Below, piece after piece: positions 22,201 through 29,796 of a DNA stretch of 36,608 bases. How positions within the stretch are numbered: the first letter of the stretch is position 1; every line of letters starts with the position of its first letter. The notes beneath the pieces are model-generated. The model saw only the letters and a program-made list of their open reading frames with translations, searched no databases and was not told the DNA's origin. Source of the DNA: Candidatus Flexifilum affinis (GTDB taxonomy: Bacteria > Chloroflexota > Anaerolineae > Aggregatilineales > Phototrophicaceae); the NCBI GenBank assembly GCA_016713325.1, contig JADJPJ010000061.1, positions 1 through 36,608 of the forward strand, written 5' to 3'. The position numbers and the translations under genes are program-made.

Positions 22201-24382
22201 CCAGGCAATCAGATTTCAGCCGCCAGACGCGCACCCGGTCGCCATGGATGCGAATCTGCACGCTGTGATGGCTGTCGCTCCCGCCGGAGACGAGGATGCC
22301 TTCCTCCTTCAGCTGCCCGCTGATGGCGCTGGGGGTGAAGTGCAGCGTCTGCGCCTTGCTGACCAGGCTGAGGGCGATGTTGGGGAGCAGGTAGACGTAG
22401 CGCTCGTCGCGGTAGCCGACGATTGGCGCTTCGCGCAGCGCGCCGCGCGGCTCATGCCCCAGCGGCTCGATGCGGCAGATGCCGCCCGCCAGCAGCTGCC
22501 CCAGCAGGTCGAGGAACACCTGCCCCGCCCGCTCACCCTGGACGGCCTTCGCCGTCTCGACGAGATGGTCCTGCCAGAGCGGCAGCACCTCCTCGGCGTC
22601 GTGTTCTTCGAGAAAGGCGCGCAGCAGGCGGAAGACCGTCACCAGCACCGCCCAGTTGCCGATCACCCGGCCAGTGTTCACCTGCCGCGCGAGCTGCGCC
22701 GATAGGGCGTCGCGGTAGCCCTGAACGCTGACCTCGTATTCCCGCGTCAGCCGCTCGTGCAGCGTGCCGGCGTCGGCCTGCGCGGCGATCCAGCGGACGA
22801 AGTGGGCGGTGAAGCCGGGCAGCGCCTTGCGCAGCGCGTCCGCCTCCGCCAGGCGCCGGCCTTCCGGGTCGCGCTTCTCCCACGGCGGCACCTCGAAGAC
22901 CAGCATGCGCGACAGGATTGACGCCTCGCCCTCGATGGTCGTCTCGCCGGTGCTGAGCAGCAGTCCGCGACACGGGCGCTCCTGGCGCAGCTTCGCCTCC
23001 CGCGTCAGCCGCCCACGTCCCATGCCGCGCGAGTAGCTCTGCAGGAAACGGGTGAAGGTCCGCTCGTCGGCATACACGGCTTTGTAGTCGTCGACCCAGT
23101 AGAGGGCGTCGGCAAGGCTGTAGCCCAGCGCCTCGACCGTATTGACCGTATCGCCCCACTGCGCCGGCGGGGTATCACGGCTGAAGCGGCCGTAGAAGCT
23201 GGTCATGAGGGCGGCGATCTCGCTCTTGCCGCTGCCGGTGGTGCCGACCAGATGGAGCGCCGGGCGCGGGGCGGCGGGAGGGAAGAAGCGCTGCACGAGC
23301 GGCAGCAGGGCGAAGGCGAGCAGCGCGGCGGCGTATTCTTTGGGGAAGACCTGCACCGCCGCCCGAAGCGCATTCAGCGCCGCCTCCCAGGGTTCCTCGG
23401 TCAAAGCGTAGTCGCGCAGCCGCGTCTCCAGCTCCACCTCGGGCGGGTCGGACAGCGTGCCGTCGGCGCTGGCGGCGCAGCCGGGCGTGAGGTAGGTCCA
23501 GCGCCCGGCGATCTGCGCCCAGCCGAGGAAGCGGTAGGTGCTGCGGCGGGGATAGGCGTCGGAGAGGGCGAGCAAGGCAGGGCCGAGATGACGCTGCATG
23601 CCGGCGCAGGCGGTGAAGGTCTCGCCGCCGTGGCGGGCGATGGCGCGGTGCAGGGCGTTGGGGTCGCCAAACAGCTCGCTGGGCAGCGTCAGGCTGGACG
23701 TTTCTCCGTCGCAGCGCAGCGCCAGGCGGGTGAGGTGCTCGACCTGCCCGTCGTCGTCGATGCGCGAGACCCGCTCGACCACCTGCCCTGACCAGCGGGC
23801 GATGCGCTGGCGCGAGACGCCGCGGTCGGTGACGCGCTCGAAGACCATATCGCCCTCCAGCAGAACGTAGCGCTCCCGCTCCTCGACCTCCGTCCTGGTC
23901 TGACGGTCGTGCGCCTTGCGCGCCTGGCGGTACATGCGGTCGAGGTCGGCGGTCTTCAGACCGTCGCTGCAAAGCGTCTTGAGCTGGCCGCGCACCTCCG
24001 CCCACTCGATGGCGTTGAGCGGCGCACAGGCGGCGACGGCAGCGGCGATTTCCGCCGGCAAGGGCCTCGGCTGCTCCGGTCGATGCTGCTGCAGCAGGCG
24101 ATCGACGGCTGCGCGGACGTCCGCCGCCGGATCGGGAAGCGGGTCGCGCGGCGGGCGGCTGTAAGCGCTGCGGATGGTGGCCAGGGCTTCGGCTTCGGTG
24201 CAGCCGTCGGCGACATGGCGCGGGACCAGCTCCCTCTCGGCGTCGGTCTGACTGTAACCGGCATCGCGGAACTGGCAGGCCGCCGCCAGCAGCTCGGCGT
24301 TGCGGCTGCCCGGCGCAGCGCCGCGCGCCAGATAGGCCTGCGTCCGCTCCGGCAGTCGGTGCTCACTGTGCCCAATTCTCAT
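22169..24382 (-). CDS. Replicative helicase with PriCT-like N-terminus (DUF927 type)
   Basis: 737 residues, intact. Residues 20-75 (RNAELLAAACQFRDAGYSQT, ATIRSAYSRPPR) resemble a primase C-terminal (PriCT) helical domain. A middle region of unknown fold precedes the ATPase with Walker A HLVGTTGSGKSEIAALM (around residue 380), the DUF927-like LGYSLADALYWVDDYKAVYA with Walker B acidic residues, and an arginine-rich sensor region (SRGMGRGRLTREAKLRQERP). The last ~100 residues hold a winged-helix-like part (IALSLVSKAQTLHFTPSAIS, GQLKEEGILVSGG). It starts 6 bases after the primase gene, so the two form a primase-helicase pair for copying the element. The stop is within the 9-bp repeat field. Confidence 0.82.
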   Translation of the reverse strand: MRIGHSEHRLPERTQAYLARGAAPGSRNAELLAAACQFRDAGYSQTDAERELVPRHVADGCTEAEALATIRSAYSRPPRDPLPDPAADVRAAVDRLLQQHRPEQPRPLPAEIAAAVAACAPLNAIEWAEVRGQLKTLCSDGLKTADLDRMYRQARKAHDRQTRTEVEERERYVLLEGDMVFERVTDRGVSRQRIARWSGQVVERVSRIDDDGQVEHLTRLALRCDGETSSLTLPSELFGDPNALHRAIARHGGETFTACAGMQRHLGPALLALSDAYPRRSTYRFLGWAQIAGRWTYLTPGCAASADGTLSDPPEVELETRLRDYALTEEPWEAALNALRAAVQVFPKEYAAALLAFALLPLVQRFFPPAAPRPALHLVGTTGSGKSEIAALMTSFYGRFSRDTPPAQWGDTVNTVEALGYSLADALYWVDDYKAVYADERTFTRFLQSYSRGMGRGRLTREAKLRQERPCRGLLLSTGETTIEGEASILSRMLVFEVPPWEKRDPEGRRLAEADALRKALPGFTAHFVRWIAAQADAGTLHERLTREYEVSVQGYRDALSAQLARQVNTGRVIGNWAVLVTVFRLLRAFLEEHDAEEVLPLWQDHLVETAKAVQGERAGQVFLDLLGQLLAGGICRIEPLGHEPRGALREAPIVGYRDERYVYLLPNIALSLVSKAQTLHFTPSAISGQLKEEGILVSGGSDSHHSVQIRIHGDRVRVWRLKSDCLGGDSGDTGDE

Positions 24383-24388
24383 TTGCCA

Positions 24389-25102
24389 TCATGGCACGAT
24401 CAGCGGCGCCTGCCGCTCATGCTGCCGTTCCAGCCAGGCGAAGGCGTCATAGGGCGCGCGCTGCTCCGGATGCAGCTCCAGGAAGTGCACCACCGCTCCG
24501 CCGCGCTCCGGCTTGGTGTTGATGCTGCCCGGCAGGCGCATCATCGAGGCGACGGACTTGGCGTAGCCGGGGTCGCCGCCCAGCGTCTCGAACAGCCCGC
24601 GCAGAATGCCGGCGGCGCGGCTGCGGGCGGCGTCGTCCGGCAGGAGCACCGGCTCGGTCAGGAACCAGTAAGCGTGCAGCCCGCCGCCGCTGTCCAGGAT
24701 CGCCGAGGGCGGCGGGTCAAAGCTGCGCAAGCGGCTCAGTCCGGCTTCCCGCCGCGCCGGGTCGTCGTCGCAGTCGATGTCCAGCCAGAGCGCCGGCAGG
24801 AGGGCCGCCGCCTCGGCGCGACCGTGCTGTGTGCGCCGGAGACACGGCGCGAAGTGGACACCGTAGCCCTGGCCGTTGAGGTCGTCGGCGCTGCGGAATC
24901 CGGCGGCGAGGGCGCGCTTGTCGCCGATCCGGTTCCAGAAGGTGCGGACCGCGCCGGTGGTCGGATGCAGACAGCGCAGTTCCAGGTAGAGGTCGTCCGG
25001 CGCGCCGGTGTAGAGCGCCTGCAGAAACGTCTTGCGGCCGGCGCGTGAGCCGGCGGCGTCGGCGCTGCTGTCCTGCTGGCTCACGGAGTCGTTTTGTGTC
25101 AT
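24389..25102 (-). CDS. RepB-like (AEP-type) DNA primase
   Basis: 237 residues. The core carries the acidic catalytic pair in ALLPALWLDIDCDDDPARRE and the later DSGGGLHAYWFLTEPV motif with the conserved His, followed by SMMRLPGSINTKP. These are the marks of the archaeo-eukaryotic primase superfamily as in plasmid RepB' (RepB_primase, PF16793). It likely makes primers for the downstream helicase gene product on single-stranded element DNA. ATG 25102 has AAAGGTGA upstream. A long hairpin lies between this gene and the relaxase gene. Confidence 0.82.
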   Translation of the reverse strand: MTQNDSVSQQDSSADAAGSRAGRKTFLQALYTGAPDDLYLELRCLHPTTGAVRTFWNRIGDKRALAAGFRSADDLNGQGYGVHFAPCLRRTQHGRAEAAALLPALWLDIDCDDDPARREAGLSRLRSFDPPPSAILDSGGGLHAYWFLTEPVLLPDDAARSRAAGILRGLFETLGGDPGYAKSVASMMRLPGSINTKPERGGAVVHFLELHPEQRAPYDAFAWLERQHERQAPLIVP

Positions 25103-25123
25103 ACTGACTTCACCTTTCTACAG

Positions 25124-25172
25124 CAGGGACCGCGAGCGCAGCGTTTGGTCACGAGATGCGCTTCGGTCCCTG
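25124..25172. repeat. Long inverted repeat between relaxase and primase genes
   Basis: CAGGGACCG (25124-25132) pairs perfectly with CGGTCCCTG (25164-25172). An inner AGCGCA...TGCGCT stem extends it. A T-rich run (TTCGTTTTTC) follows on the plus strand. It may be an attenuator for the primase-helicase genes, a plus-strand terminator, or a transfer-related site. Confidence 0.6.
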
Positions 25173-25180
25173 TTCGTTTT

Positions 25181-25885
25181 TCAGAATGAGATATCCAGCG
25201 TGGGCTGGCGGTCGATGTCCGGGGCTGGCGGTTCCAGGTCTCGCCGCTGCTCCGCTTCACGGACCCGCTCCAGGTCGTCAAGCCGCCGCTCCCAGTCACG
25301 GCCGACGTAGCGCTCCATCTGCACTTCCATCTGCTGCTCGGTCAGGTCGTGCAGCAGCGCGATGTGGTCGATGCTCCTGTTCCGGCTGAAGTACAGCGGG
25401 GTTCGCTCGCCCAGCCCTTCGTCGTAGAAGGTGCCGGGCAGCACCACATGCGTGTGCGGATTGTGCCGCCCCGGCTCCTGCTCATCCGTCGTCTGCCGGT
25501 GATGCAGCACGTAGGAGTACTCGACGCCGGTGTCGATGCCGCGGGCGGCGAAGAAGGCCTCGGTCGTCTGCACCGTCAGTTCGCGGACGAACGACTCACG
25601 GCGCTCCGGCGCGACCAGGGCGATGAGATCGGGATTGACGTTGAAGACCAGGCTGAACATCAGCACATGCTCACTGCGCAGCGCCTCGCAGCGCGCAGCG
25701 ATCTCGGCGACCGATCGGCCCATGCCGTGGTCTTCCCAGCGCTCCCGCCCTGGGACGTAGAGCGCCTGCTCATCGTGACTCTCGCGGTAAGTCAGGTAGC
25801 GCAGCAGTCCGTTGGCGCGCTTCGACTCGGTCGCGCCCGGCTTCTTGTACTGCACGTTGGCGATGCACATCTGCCTGCGGTCCAT
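25181..25885 (-). CDS. Relaxase / mobilisation protein with HUH-like motif
   Basis: 234 residues. The best motif is GRHNPHTHVVLPGTFYD (about residues 140-156), in which two His separated by one residue follow a hydrophobic strand. This is the metal-binding pattern of HUH relaxases. VEYSYVLHHRQTTDEQ just before it and EHVLMFSLVFNVNPDL earlier supply the beta strands. A candidate nucleophilic Tyr lies near the N-terminus (GLLRYLTYRES), as in relaxases. The acidic, charged C-terminus (ERRLDDLERVREAEQRRDLE) may bind partners. Upstream and only 3 bases away is a ribbon-helix-helix/coiled-coil protein, the usual accessory of a relaxase. I infer nicking at oriT to start mobilisation, but no type-IV secretion genes are visible here. 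Confidence 0.75.
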   Translation of the reverse strand: MDRRQMCIANVQYKKPGATESKRANGLLRYLTYRESHDEQALYVPGRERWEDHGMGRSVAEIAARCEALRSEHVLMFSLVFNVNPDLIALVAPERRESFVRELTVQTTEAFFAARGIDTGVEYSYVLHHRQTTDEQEPGRHNPHTHVVLPGTFYDEGLGERTPLYFSRNRSIDHIALLHDLTEQQMEVQMERYVGRDWERRLDDLERVREAEQRRDLEPPAPDIDRQPTLDISF

Positions 25886-25888
25886 CCG

Positions 25889-26191
25889 TTAGCCTCCCGT
25901 CCGCCGGCGTGTCACACTCTCGACGAAGGCCGCGAACTGCGCTCGCAGATCTTCGACCTTGGCATCCAGCGCGTCGATCTTGCCTTCCAGGTCTCGGGCG
26001 ATGGCTTTGCGCGAGCCGACCAGGTCGGGCTGGTGCTGGAGGTAGAAGCCAACCGCCTCGCGGACCAGATCGGCGCGGCTGGTGGGGTCGCCGCGCCGGC
26101 TGCGCGTGCGGTGGAGCTCATCCAGGCGGCTCGCCTGCTCCGGCGTGAAGCCGACGGTGAAGCGGATCTTGTTGCGGTCTCTGCCCTTCAT
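25889..26191 (-). CDS. Ribbon-helix-helix plus coiled-coil accessory protein
   Basis: 100 residues. NKIRFTVGFTPEQASRLDEL then SRADLVREAVGFYLQHQPDL is an RHH-type DNA-binding fold. The C-terminal half (AIARDLEGKIDALDAKVEDL, RAQFAAFVESV) is a coiled coil with heptad-like hydrophobics. Such proteins bind oriT and help the relaxase (MobC or TraY-like role); this one overlaps the HU-like gene by 4 bases and leads into the relaxase gene. The role is inferred from context. Confidence 0.72.
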   Translation of the reverse strand: MKGRDRNKIRFTVGFTPEQASRLDELHRTRSRRGDPTSRADLVREAVGFYLQHQPDLVGSRKAIARDLEGKIDALDAKVEDLRAQFAAFVESVTRRRTGG

Positions 26192-26496
26192 GCCTCCTCC
26201 TTCAGACGGTCCTCCGCCTGACGGCGCGTCTCCCCGGTCGGACGGAAGCGGAAGTACAGGCGCGTCAGGCGCTCGGGTGCGTCAGTGCCCATCCTGGCGC
26301 GGACGATGCCGCCGCTGCGTATCTGCTGCACCTCAACCGTTAGCCGGCCAAAGTCGCGCAGCACGACCTCGCCGCCGGGCTGCGCCAGCGCCTCGCGCCA
26401 CACCTCGACGCACACTGCCAGCACCTCCTCGACCTGCCGCTGGGTCAGGTCCGGAAAGCGGTGCGCCACCGTGCGGATCAGTTGTCTGTGGTTCAT
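26188..26496 (-). CDS. HU/IHF-like DNA-bending protein
   Basis: 102 residues. MNHRQLIRTVAHRFPDLTQR, QVEEVLAVCVEVWREALAQP, then GGEVVLRDFGRLTVEVQQIR is the HU-family helix-turn-helix body with its conserved GxVxLRDFGRxxV strand. The DNA-embracing arm region is short and diverged (SGGIVRARMG). The C-terminal tail is basic and acidic mixed. It probably bends DNA in the gene-free hairpin region directly upstream or at oriT. It sits at the head of an overlapping group with the RHH protein and relaxase. Confidence 0.82.
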   Translation of the reverse strand: MNHRQLIRTVAHRFPDLTQRQVEEVLAVCVEVWREALAQPGGEVVLRDFGRLTVEVQQIRSGGIVRARMGTDAPERLTRLYFRFRPTGETRRQAEDRLKEEA

Positions 26497-26855
26497 CCTG
26501 CCTCCATTTCGATGCCAGACTGCACCGGTTCACGCCTGCCGGCAAAAGACGCACGGGGTGCGGCCCCTGGTCGCGGGGGGTCGGAGACCTGTCGCGACCG
26601 GCGGTTCGGCGGGTGCAGCGCACCGCCGAACCGGTGCAGCCGCCGGGAGGCGCTGCACGCAGCCCCTCCGGCGATGAGGAGCCAGCGATTTAGCTGGCTG
26701 CGGGCTGGGAGAGCAGCAGGGGGCGCGTTCGGTCACGAACGACGCGGCGCCTTTGCGCCCCCTGCCTCGAACCGGACCGCCCGCAGCCGGCAGACGGATC
26801 GACTGGCCATGACCGATGGCCATGCACTCGCAATGCGTCGGCGCACCACCGCTGA
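26497..26855. repeat. Gene-free segment with six adjacent hairpins, candidate origin
   Basis: Six inverted repeats follow each other: GGTCGC/GCGACC (26569-26599), CGGTTCGGCGG/CCGCCGAACCG (26602-26633, 11 bp perfect), GGAGG-C-GCTG/CAGC-C-CCTCC (26646-26669), AGCCAGC/GCTGGCT (26680-26699), AGGGGGCGC/GCGCCCCCT (26718-26763) and TGGCCAT/ATGGCCA (26804-26822). It lies upstream of the HU, RHH and relaxase genes, a typical place for an oriT or a single-strand origin. Confidence 0.7.
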
Positions 26856-27259
26856 TCACCAGTTCGCCTTGCGGACTTTCTCCGCGCGCCGACGCGCTTC
26901 AGCCTCATCGACTGCTGCGGTGGGTGCCCTGGCTCGTGTGCTGCCACCGGCCCTGTCCCGTTGGCGGCGACGAAGCGCATCACCTGTTCCAGGTAGCGCG
27001 GCAGGTCGTTGAGCGCAGCGCGGATCCAGGCGGTGTCTTCGCTCACCTGGATGAACCGGACGGGGTCGAAAGGCTGCGGCACATTGCGCGGCATGACCGG
27101 GCGAAAGCCGCCGCGGTTCCGCTCGATGTACTCCCGGAGGACGTCCTTCATCACCGCATTGCGGCTGCCGCGCGGGATGTGGTTCCACCAGGCGATCAGG
27201 TCAGCATCCTCCTGCGGCGTCATCTTGACCGTCGCCGTCACGCGTTTGGTCTTCGCCAT
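26856..27259 (-). CDS. Small DNA-binding-like protein of the element, frameshifted
   Basis: ATG 27259 has GGAGGAG upstream. MAKTKRVTATVKMTPQEDAD, then LIAWWNHIPRGSRNAVMKDV and LREYIERN looks like an RHH-type N-terminus, with RFIQVSEDTAWIRAALNDLP and RYLEQVMRFVAANG after it. Near 26955 a one-base change would move to the frame RAGGSTRARAPTAAVDEAEA, ending EKVRKANW at 26856, which looks like a natural helical C-terminus. Without the change the frame runs on to 26690 with improbable sequence. It lies 68 bases downstream of the ParM-like gene on the same strand and may be a segregation or copy-control factor. Not assigned to a known family. Confidence 0.6.
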
Positions 27260-27327
27260 CGTTTTCTCCTCTCCTCCGCCTGTCCGAAGCGGTCCGAATC
27301 GGGTCCGCACCGGACCGACAGGCGCGC

Positions 27328-28389
27328 TCACGACGGCCGGCTGACGAACTGGGCGTAGTGCAGATAGCCGCGGGCATTGGCGGTCGGGGCATTGGACATC
27401 AGCAGCGTCTGGGGATAGGCCGCTCGGATCGCCTCGAAGACCAGGGCGGCGCCGCCGCCGGAGAGGAAGATGACATCCAGCGTGGTGCCGCGCTGCCACT
27501 TCTCGCTCATCAGGTTGAGGGTGGCGCTGCGCAGCGGGGCCAGCGCCTCCTGGACGACGGCTTCGTAGCTGACCGGTCGGCCGTTGGCGTGGAAGATGCC
27601 GGTCTGGAGCACCTCCTCGACCAGGCGGAAGGGGATCTTCTGGCGGTAGTCGCGCTCCAGCGCCGCGGCGATGCGCTCCTGGGCGGTGTAGATGCCGCTT
27701 TCCACCGACCCGCTCTCGGCGTCGACGTACTCGCCCTGGTCGTCGAGCGCCAGATCGACGGTGTAGGTGCCGATGTCGCAGACGCCGGTGCGGCGGGCGG
27801 TGTGCTGGCGGTTGATGTCGCCGGTGTCGGTGAGGGTGGCGGCGTAGATGGTGCCGTAGGGCTGAGGCATGACCATGACCTCGCAGATGTTGGCGATGAC
27901 CTCGGCGGCGTCGGTGGCGACGAGATGCTGCCCGAGCAGAGCGGCCTTCAGGTCCGGCGCGTCGCGCATGTGGTCGACCGGCAGGCCGGTGGCGATGCGG
28001 AGGTGCAGGACATCGCGGTTCCACGCCCCGGCCAGCAGTTTGCCGAGGGCGACCTTGGCCAGGCGCAGACGGAAGGCGTTGCCCATCGTCGCCTCGTCGG
28101 CGGTGCGGCCGCGCAGGCGAAGCAGCTCACCGGGCGGGAGCTGGGAGAGGGCCAGATCGCCGGCGAACCACAGGCCATCGTCGTCACGGATCTGGTCGCC
28201 GGGGTGGCGTTGGGCGATCTCGTCCTGCTGGAACTTGATCTCGCGCGCGTGACCGAGCACGGAAGGGAAGGTGAGGACCTGGTCGGTCGTCACAGCTTTG
28301 GTGATGCCGTAGCCGATGTCCAGCCCGATGGTGAGCACGCCGGAGGGCGAAGTGGGTTGGGCGGCGCTGCTGCCTCTGCGCCTGCTCAT
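27328..28389 (-). CDS. ParM/StbA-like actin homologue
   Basis: 353 residues. The N-terminal phosphate-1 loop is LTIGLDIGYGITKAV, the second phosphate loop is RTGVCDIGTYTVDLALDD, and the adenosine motif is DVIFLSGGGAALVFEAIR. These are the actin/Hsp70-fold ATP sites in order, as in plasmid ParM, StbA, Alp7A and PRTRC protein D. It should form filaments that push element copies apart. It overlaps the upstream ParR-like gene by 4 bases (ATGA). It is distinct from the ParA/ParB pair on the other strand, so the element has two partition systems. Confidence 0.88.
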   Translation of the reverse strand: MSRRRGSSAAQPTSPSGVLTIGLDIGYGITKAVTTDQVLTFPSVLGHAREIKFQQDEIAQRHPGDQIRDDDGLWFAGDLALSQLPPGELLRLRGRTADEATMGNAFRLRLAKVALGKLLAGAWNRDVLHLRIATGLPVDHMRDAPDLKAALLGQHLVATDAAEVIANICEVMVMPQPYGTIYAATLTDTGDINRQHTARRTGVCDIGTYTVDLALDDQGEYVDAESGSVESGIYTAQERIAAALERDYRQKIPFRLVEEVLQTGIFHANGRPVSYEAVVQEALAPLRSATLNLMSEKWQRGTTLDVIFLSGGGAALVFEAIRAAYPQTLLMSNAPTANARGYLHYAQFVSRPS

Positions 28390-28586
28390 GATGCCTCTCC
28401 TTGATGGACTGGTCCGGTCGGCGCGGCATACTCTGTCGGAGACGCTGGCTGGACCAGATGGGTTGTGAGGGCGGCGCGAATGACCGCGCCCGCTCTGCGG
28501 TACCTGAGCGAAGGACGCAGCGCATGGTAGATGGCGGCATCCTGCGGGTCGCCCAGGTTGAGCTTGAACTCAATACGCTTGATCAT
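28386..28586 (-). CDS. ParR-like small partner of the ParM homologue
   Basis: 66 residues from ATG 28586, chosen because AAGGAG lies 8 bases upstream. MIKRIEFKLNLGDPQDAAIY, HALRPSLRYRRAGAVIRAAL is a beta strand then two helices, the RHH layout of ParR/StbB-type centromere binders. The tail is Pro/Ala-rich. The stop overlaps the ParM start, as in parMRC-like operons where the order is usually parM then parR; here it is reversed. I would expect its binding sites upstream at 28587-28650, but I saw no clear repeats there. Confidence 0.7.
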   Translation of the reverse strand: MIKRIEFKLNLGDPQDAAIYHALRPSLRYRRAGAVIRAALTTHLVQPASPTEYAAPTGPVHQGEAS

Positions 28587-28648
28587 GGGGTGGTCTCCTT
28601 CCTGTCCGTCGTCCGTACGGTCAATCTGTCGAAAAAAGAGAGGCCTGC

Positions 28649-28867
28649 TCAGGCCGATGCGGCTTCCAGGGGGATGTCTTCGACGGCCCTGCATTCGGCG
28701 TGCACACCATCGCTTTCGCGGAGGCACTCACCTTCACGGATGAGCCGGACGAGCAGGGCAGCGCCAGCCGACAGCGCCTCCTGAGCGCTGTCATATCGCC
28801 AGCACGCCGGGTCGTTTCCTGGCGTCATAGAGATGGTTTTGGTGGTGCGCTGGCGTCGGCTCGGCAT
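28649..28867 (-). CDS. Small hypothetical protein at the head of the minus-strand group
   Basis: 72 residues (MPSRRQRTTKTISMTPGNDP to ...LEAASA). An in-frame ATG at 28828 is an alternative start. The middle is a helix rich in Ala and Leu (SAQEALSAGAALLVRLIREG). Ribosome binding signals are weak. It is divergent from the XRE regulator region and may be the first gene of the ParR/ParM operon. No family is recognised. Confidence 0.45.
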   Translation of the reverse strand: MPSRRQRTTKTISMTPGNDPACWRYDSAQEALSAGAALLVRLIREGECLRESDGVHAECRAVEDIPLEAASA

Positions 28868-28903
28868 TCCGTCTACCCTAGACTGCGCCCTAAAGGAACG
28901 TGT

Positions 28904-28981
28904 ATGCGCTTAGTAAAACGCAGTGAGGGCAAAAAAGAATCGCCGGATGGCGAGCGTGAAGTGCGTTCCAAAACGCGCTAG
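28904..28981 (+). CDS. Possible 25-residue leader peptide
   Basis: ATG 28904, with AAAGGA about seven bases upstream, opens MRLVKRSEGKKESPDGEREV...KTR and stops at 28981. It is highly charged and short. It could be a leader or chance; the ribosome binding site is its only support. Confidence 0.22.
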   Translation: MRLVKRSEGKKESPDGEREVRSKTR

Positions 28982-29000
28982 TTGTCTTTCTGGAAGCAGT

Positions 29001-29076
29001 GTACTACAGTGTAAACAACTGTGTCAAGTGAGTCGGCTGAGGCTGACCGAAGTGCTTTCGTACAGTGAGTATAATA
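29001..29076 (+). promoter_or_regulatory. Promoter and operator-like repeats before the XRE gene
   Basis: ACAGT-N7-ACTGT (29006-29022) and further GTAC/ACAGTG units (for example GTACAGTGAG just before the -10) lie in an AT-richer gap between divergent genes. A perfect -10 TATAAT is at 29071-29076, about 45 bases before the ATG. No good -35 is seen, so an activator or weak basal promoter is likely. The palindrome may be the XRE binding site. Confidence 0.55.
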
Positions 29077-29120
29077 AAGGCATTCGCAAGCCTGCGCCTG
29101 AACACGGGTTCTTGCTGCCT

Positions 29121-29762
29121 ATGAAATCAAAAGCTAGCACTTTGGGTCAGTTCATCGCCGACCTGATGGCGCGCGCCGAGCATACCAACCGCTCTCTTGC
29201 GGCAGCGGCGGGCGTGTCCGAGTCGGCGGTGCGCAATCTCCTTAAATTCGGCGTCAGCAAGCAGGCGAAGGATCCCGACGCTCGTACACTCAGTCTCGTC
29301 GCCAAGGCGCTGGACGTCGATGCGCTTCGGCTGTTCCGTCTGGCAGGCTATATTCCGCCGGCGCCGGGGGCACACTCGGTGCGCGCTGAATATCTTGCGG
29401 AGACCTTCGATGAACTGCCCCTGGAGAAGCAGGACGCGGTTCTCGGTGTGATGGAGGCGATGACGGACCGGGGTGCGCGCAAAGAAGCCATTCAGACTAT
29501 GCGGGCGGAACCGACCAGCGTACTGGCAGGGATTGAGGCTGTCACGCCGCACCTGGCACGGCTGCTGGCAAATCACCTGATTGCAAAATACGAGATCGCC
29601 GAGACTTTTCAGGTCGACCTCATCCCTTCGGATGCCCAGGTGTTGCAGTTTCGTTGGGGCGAACTCCCGAGAGAAACTCAGGAACGGGTGAAGGCATTTA
29701 TCCGGCACAAGCTGTCGCTGGACTACGACCCGACGATGGTCGATCCGGAATGGCGAACCTAG
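29121..29762 (+). CDS. XRE-family regulator with long C-terminal domain
   Basis: 213 residues from ATG 29121; the frame is open upstream but that part is promoter DNA. Residues 5-70 form a lambda-repressor-like HTH (LGQFIADLMARAEHTNRSLA, AAAGVSESAVRNLL, DARTLSLVAKALDVDALRLF). The rest (FDELPLEKQDAVLGVMEAMT, LQFRWGELPRETQERVKAFI) is helical, without a peptidase or catalytic motif that I can see. It faces the minus-strand replication group and heads the plus-strand group, so it could be the switch between maintenance and integration or excision. That role is inference. Confidence 0.82.
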   Translation: MKSKASTLGQFIADLMARAEHTNRSLAAAAGVSESAVRNLLKFGVSKQAKDPDARTLSLVAKALDVDALRLFRLAGYIPPAPGAHSVRAEYLAETFDELPLEKQDAVLGVMEAMTDRGARKEAIQTMRAEPTSVLAGIEAVTPHLARLLANHLIAKYEIAETFQVDLIPSDAQVLQFRWGELPRETQERVKAFIRHKLSLDYDPTMVDPEWRT

Positions 29763-29796
29763 ACGCGTCGAGACAGATTTCGAAGAGGGAGACGAG

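Noticed and set aside
23909..25048. Long plus-strand frame opposite the primase and helicase
   Set aside because: GC-rich antisense frame overlapping two well-supported genes.
26690..26855. Extension of the small DNA-binding-like gene to 26690
   Set aside because: The extra residues are low-grade Arg/Ser sequence lying over the hairpin cluster; a one-base shift gives a better end at 26856.
27358..28404. Long plus-strand frame opposite the ParM-like gene
   Set aside because: Antisense shadow of a gene with clear actin-fold motifs.
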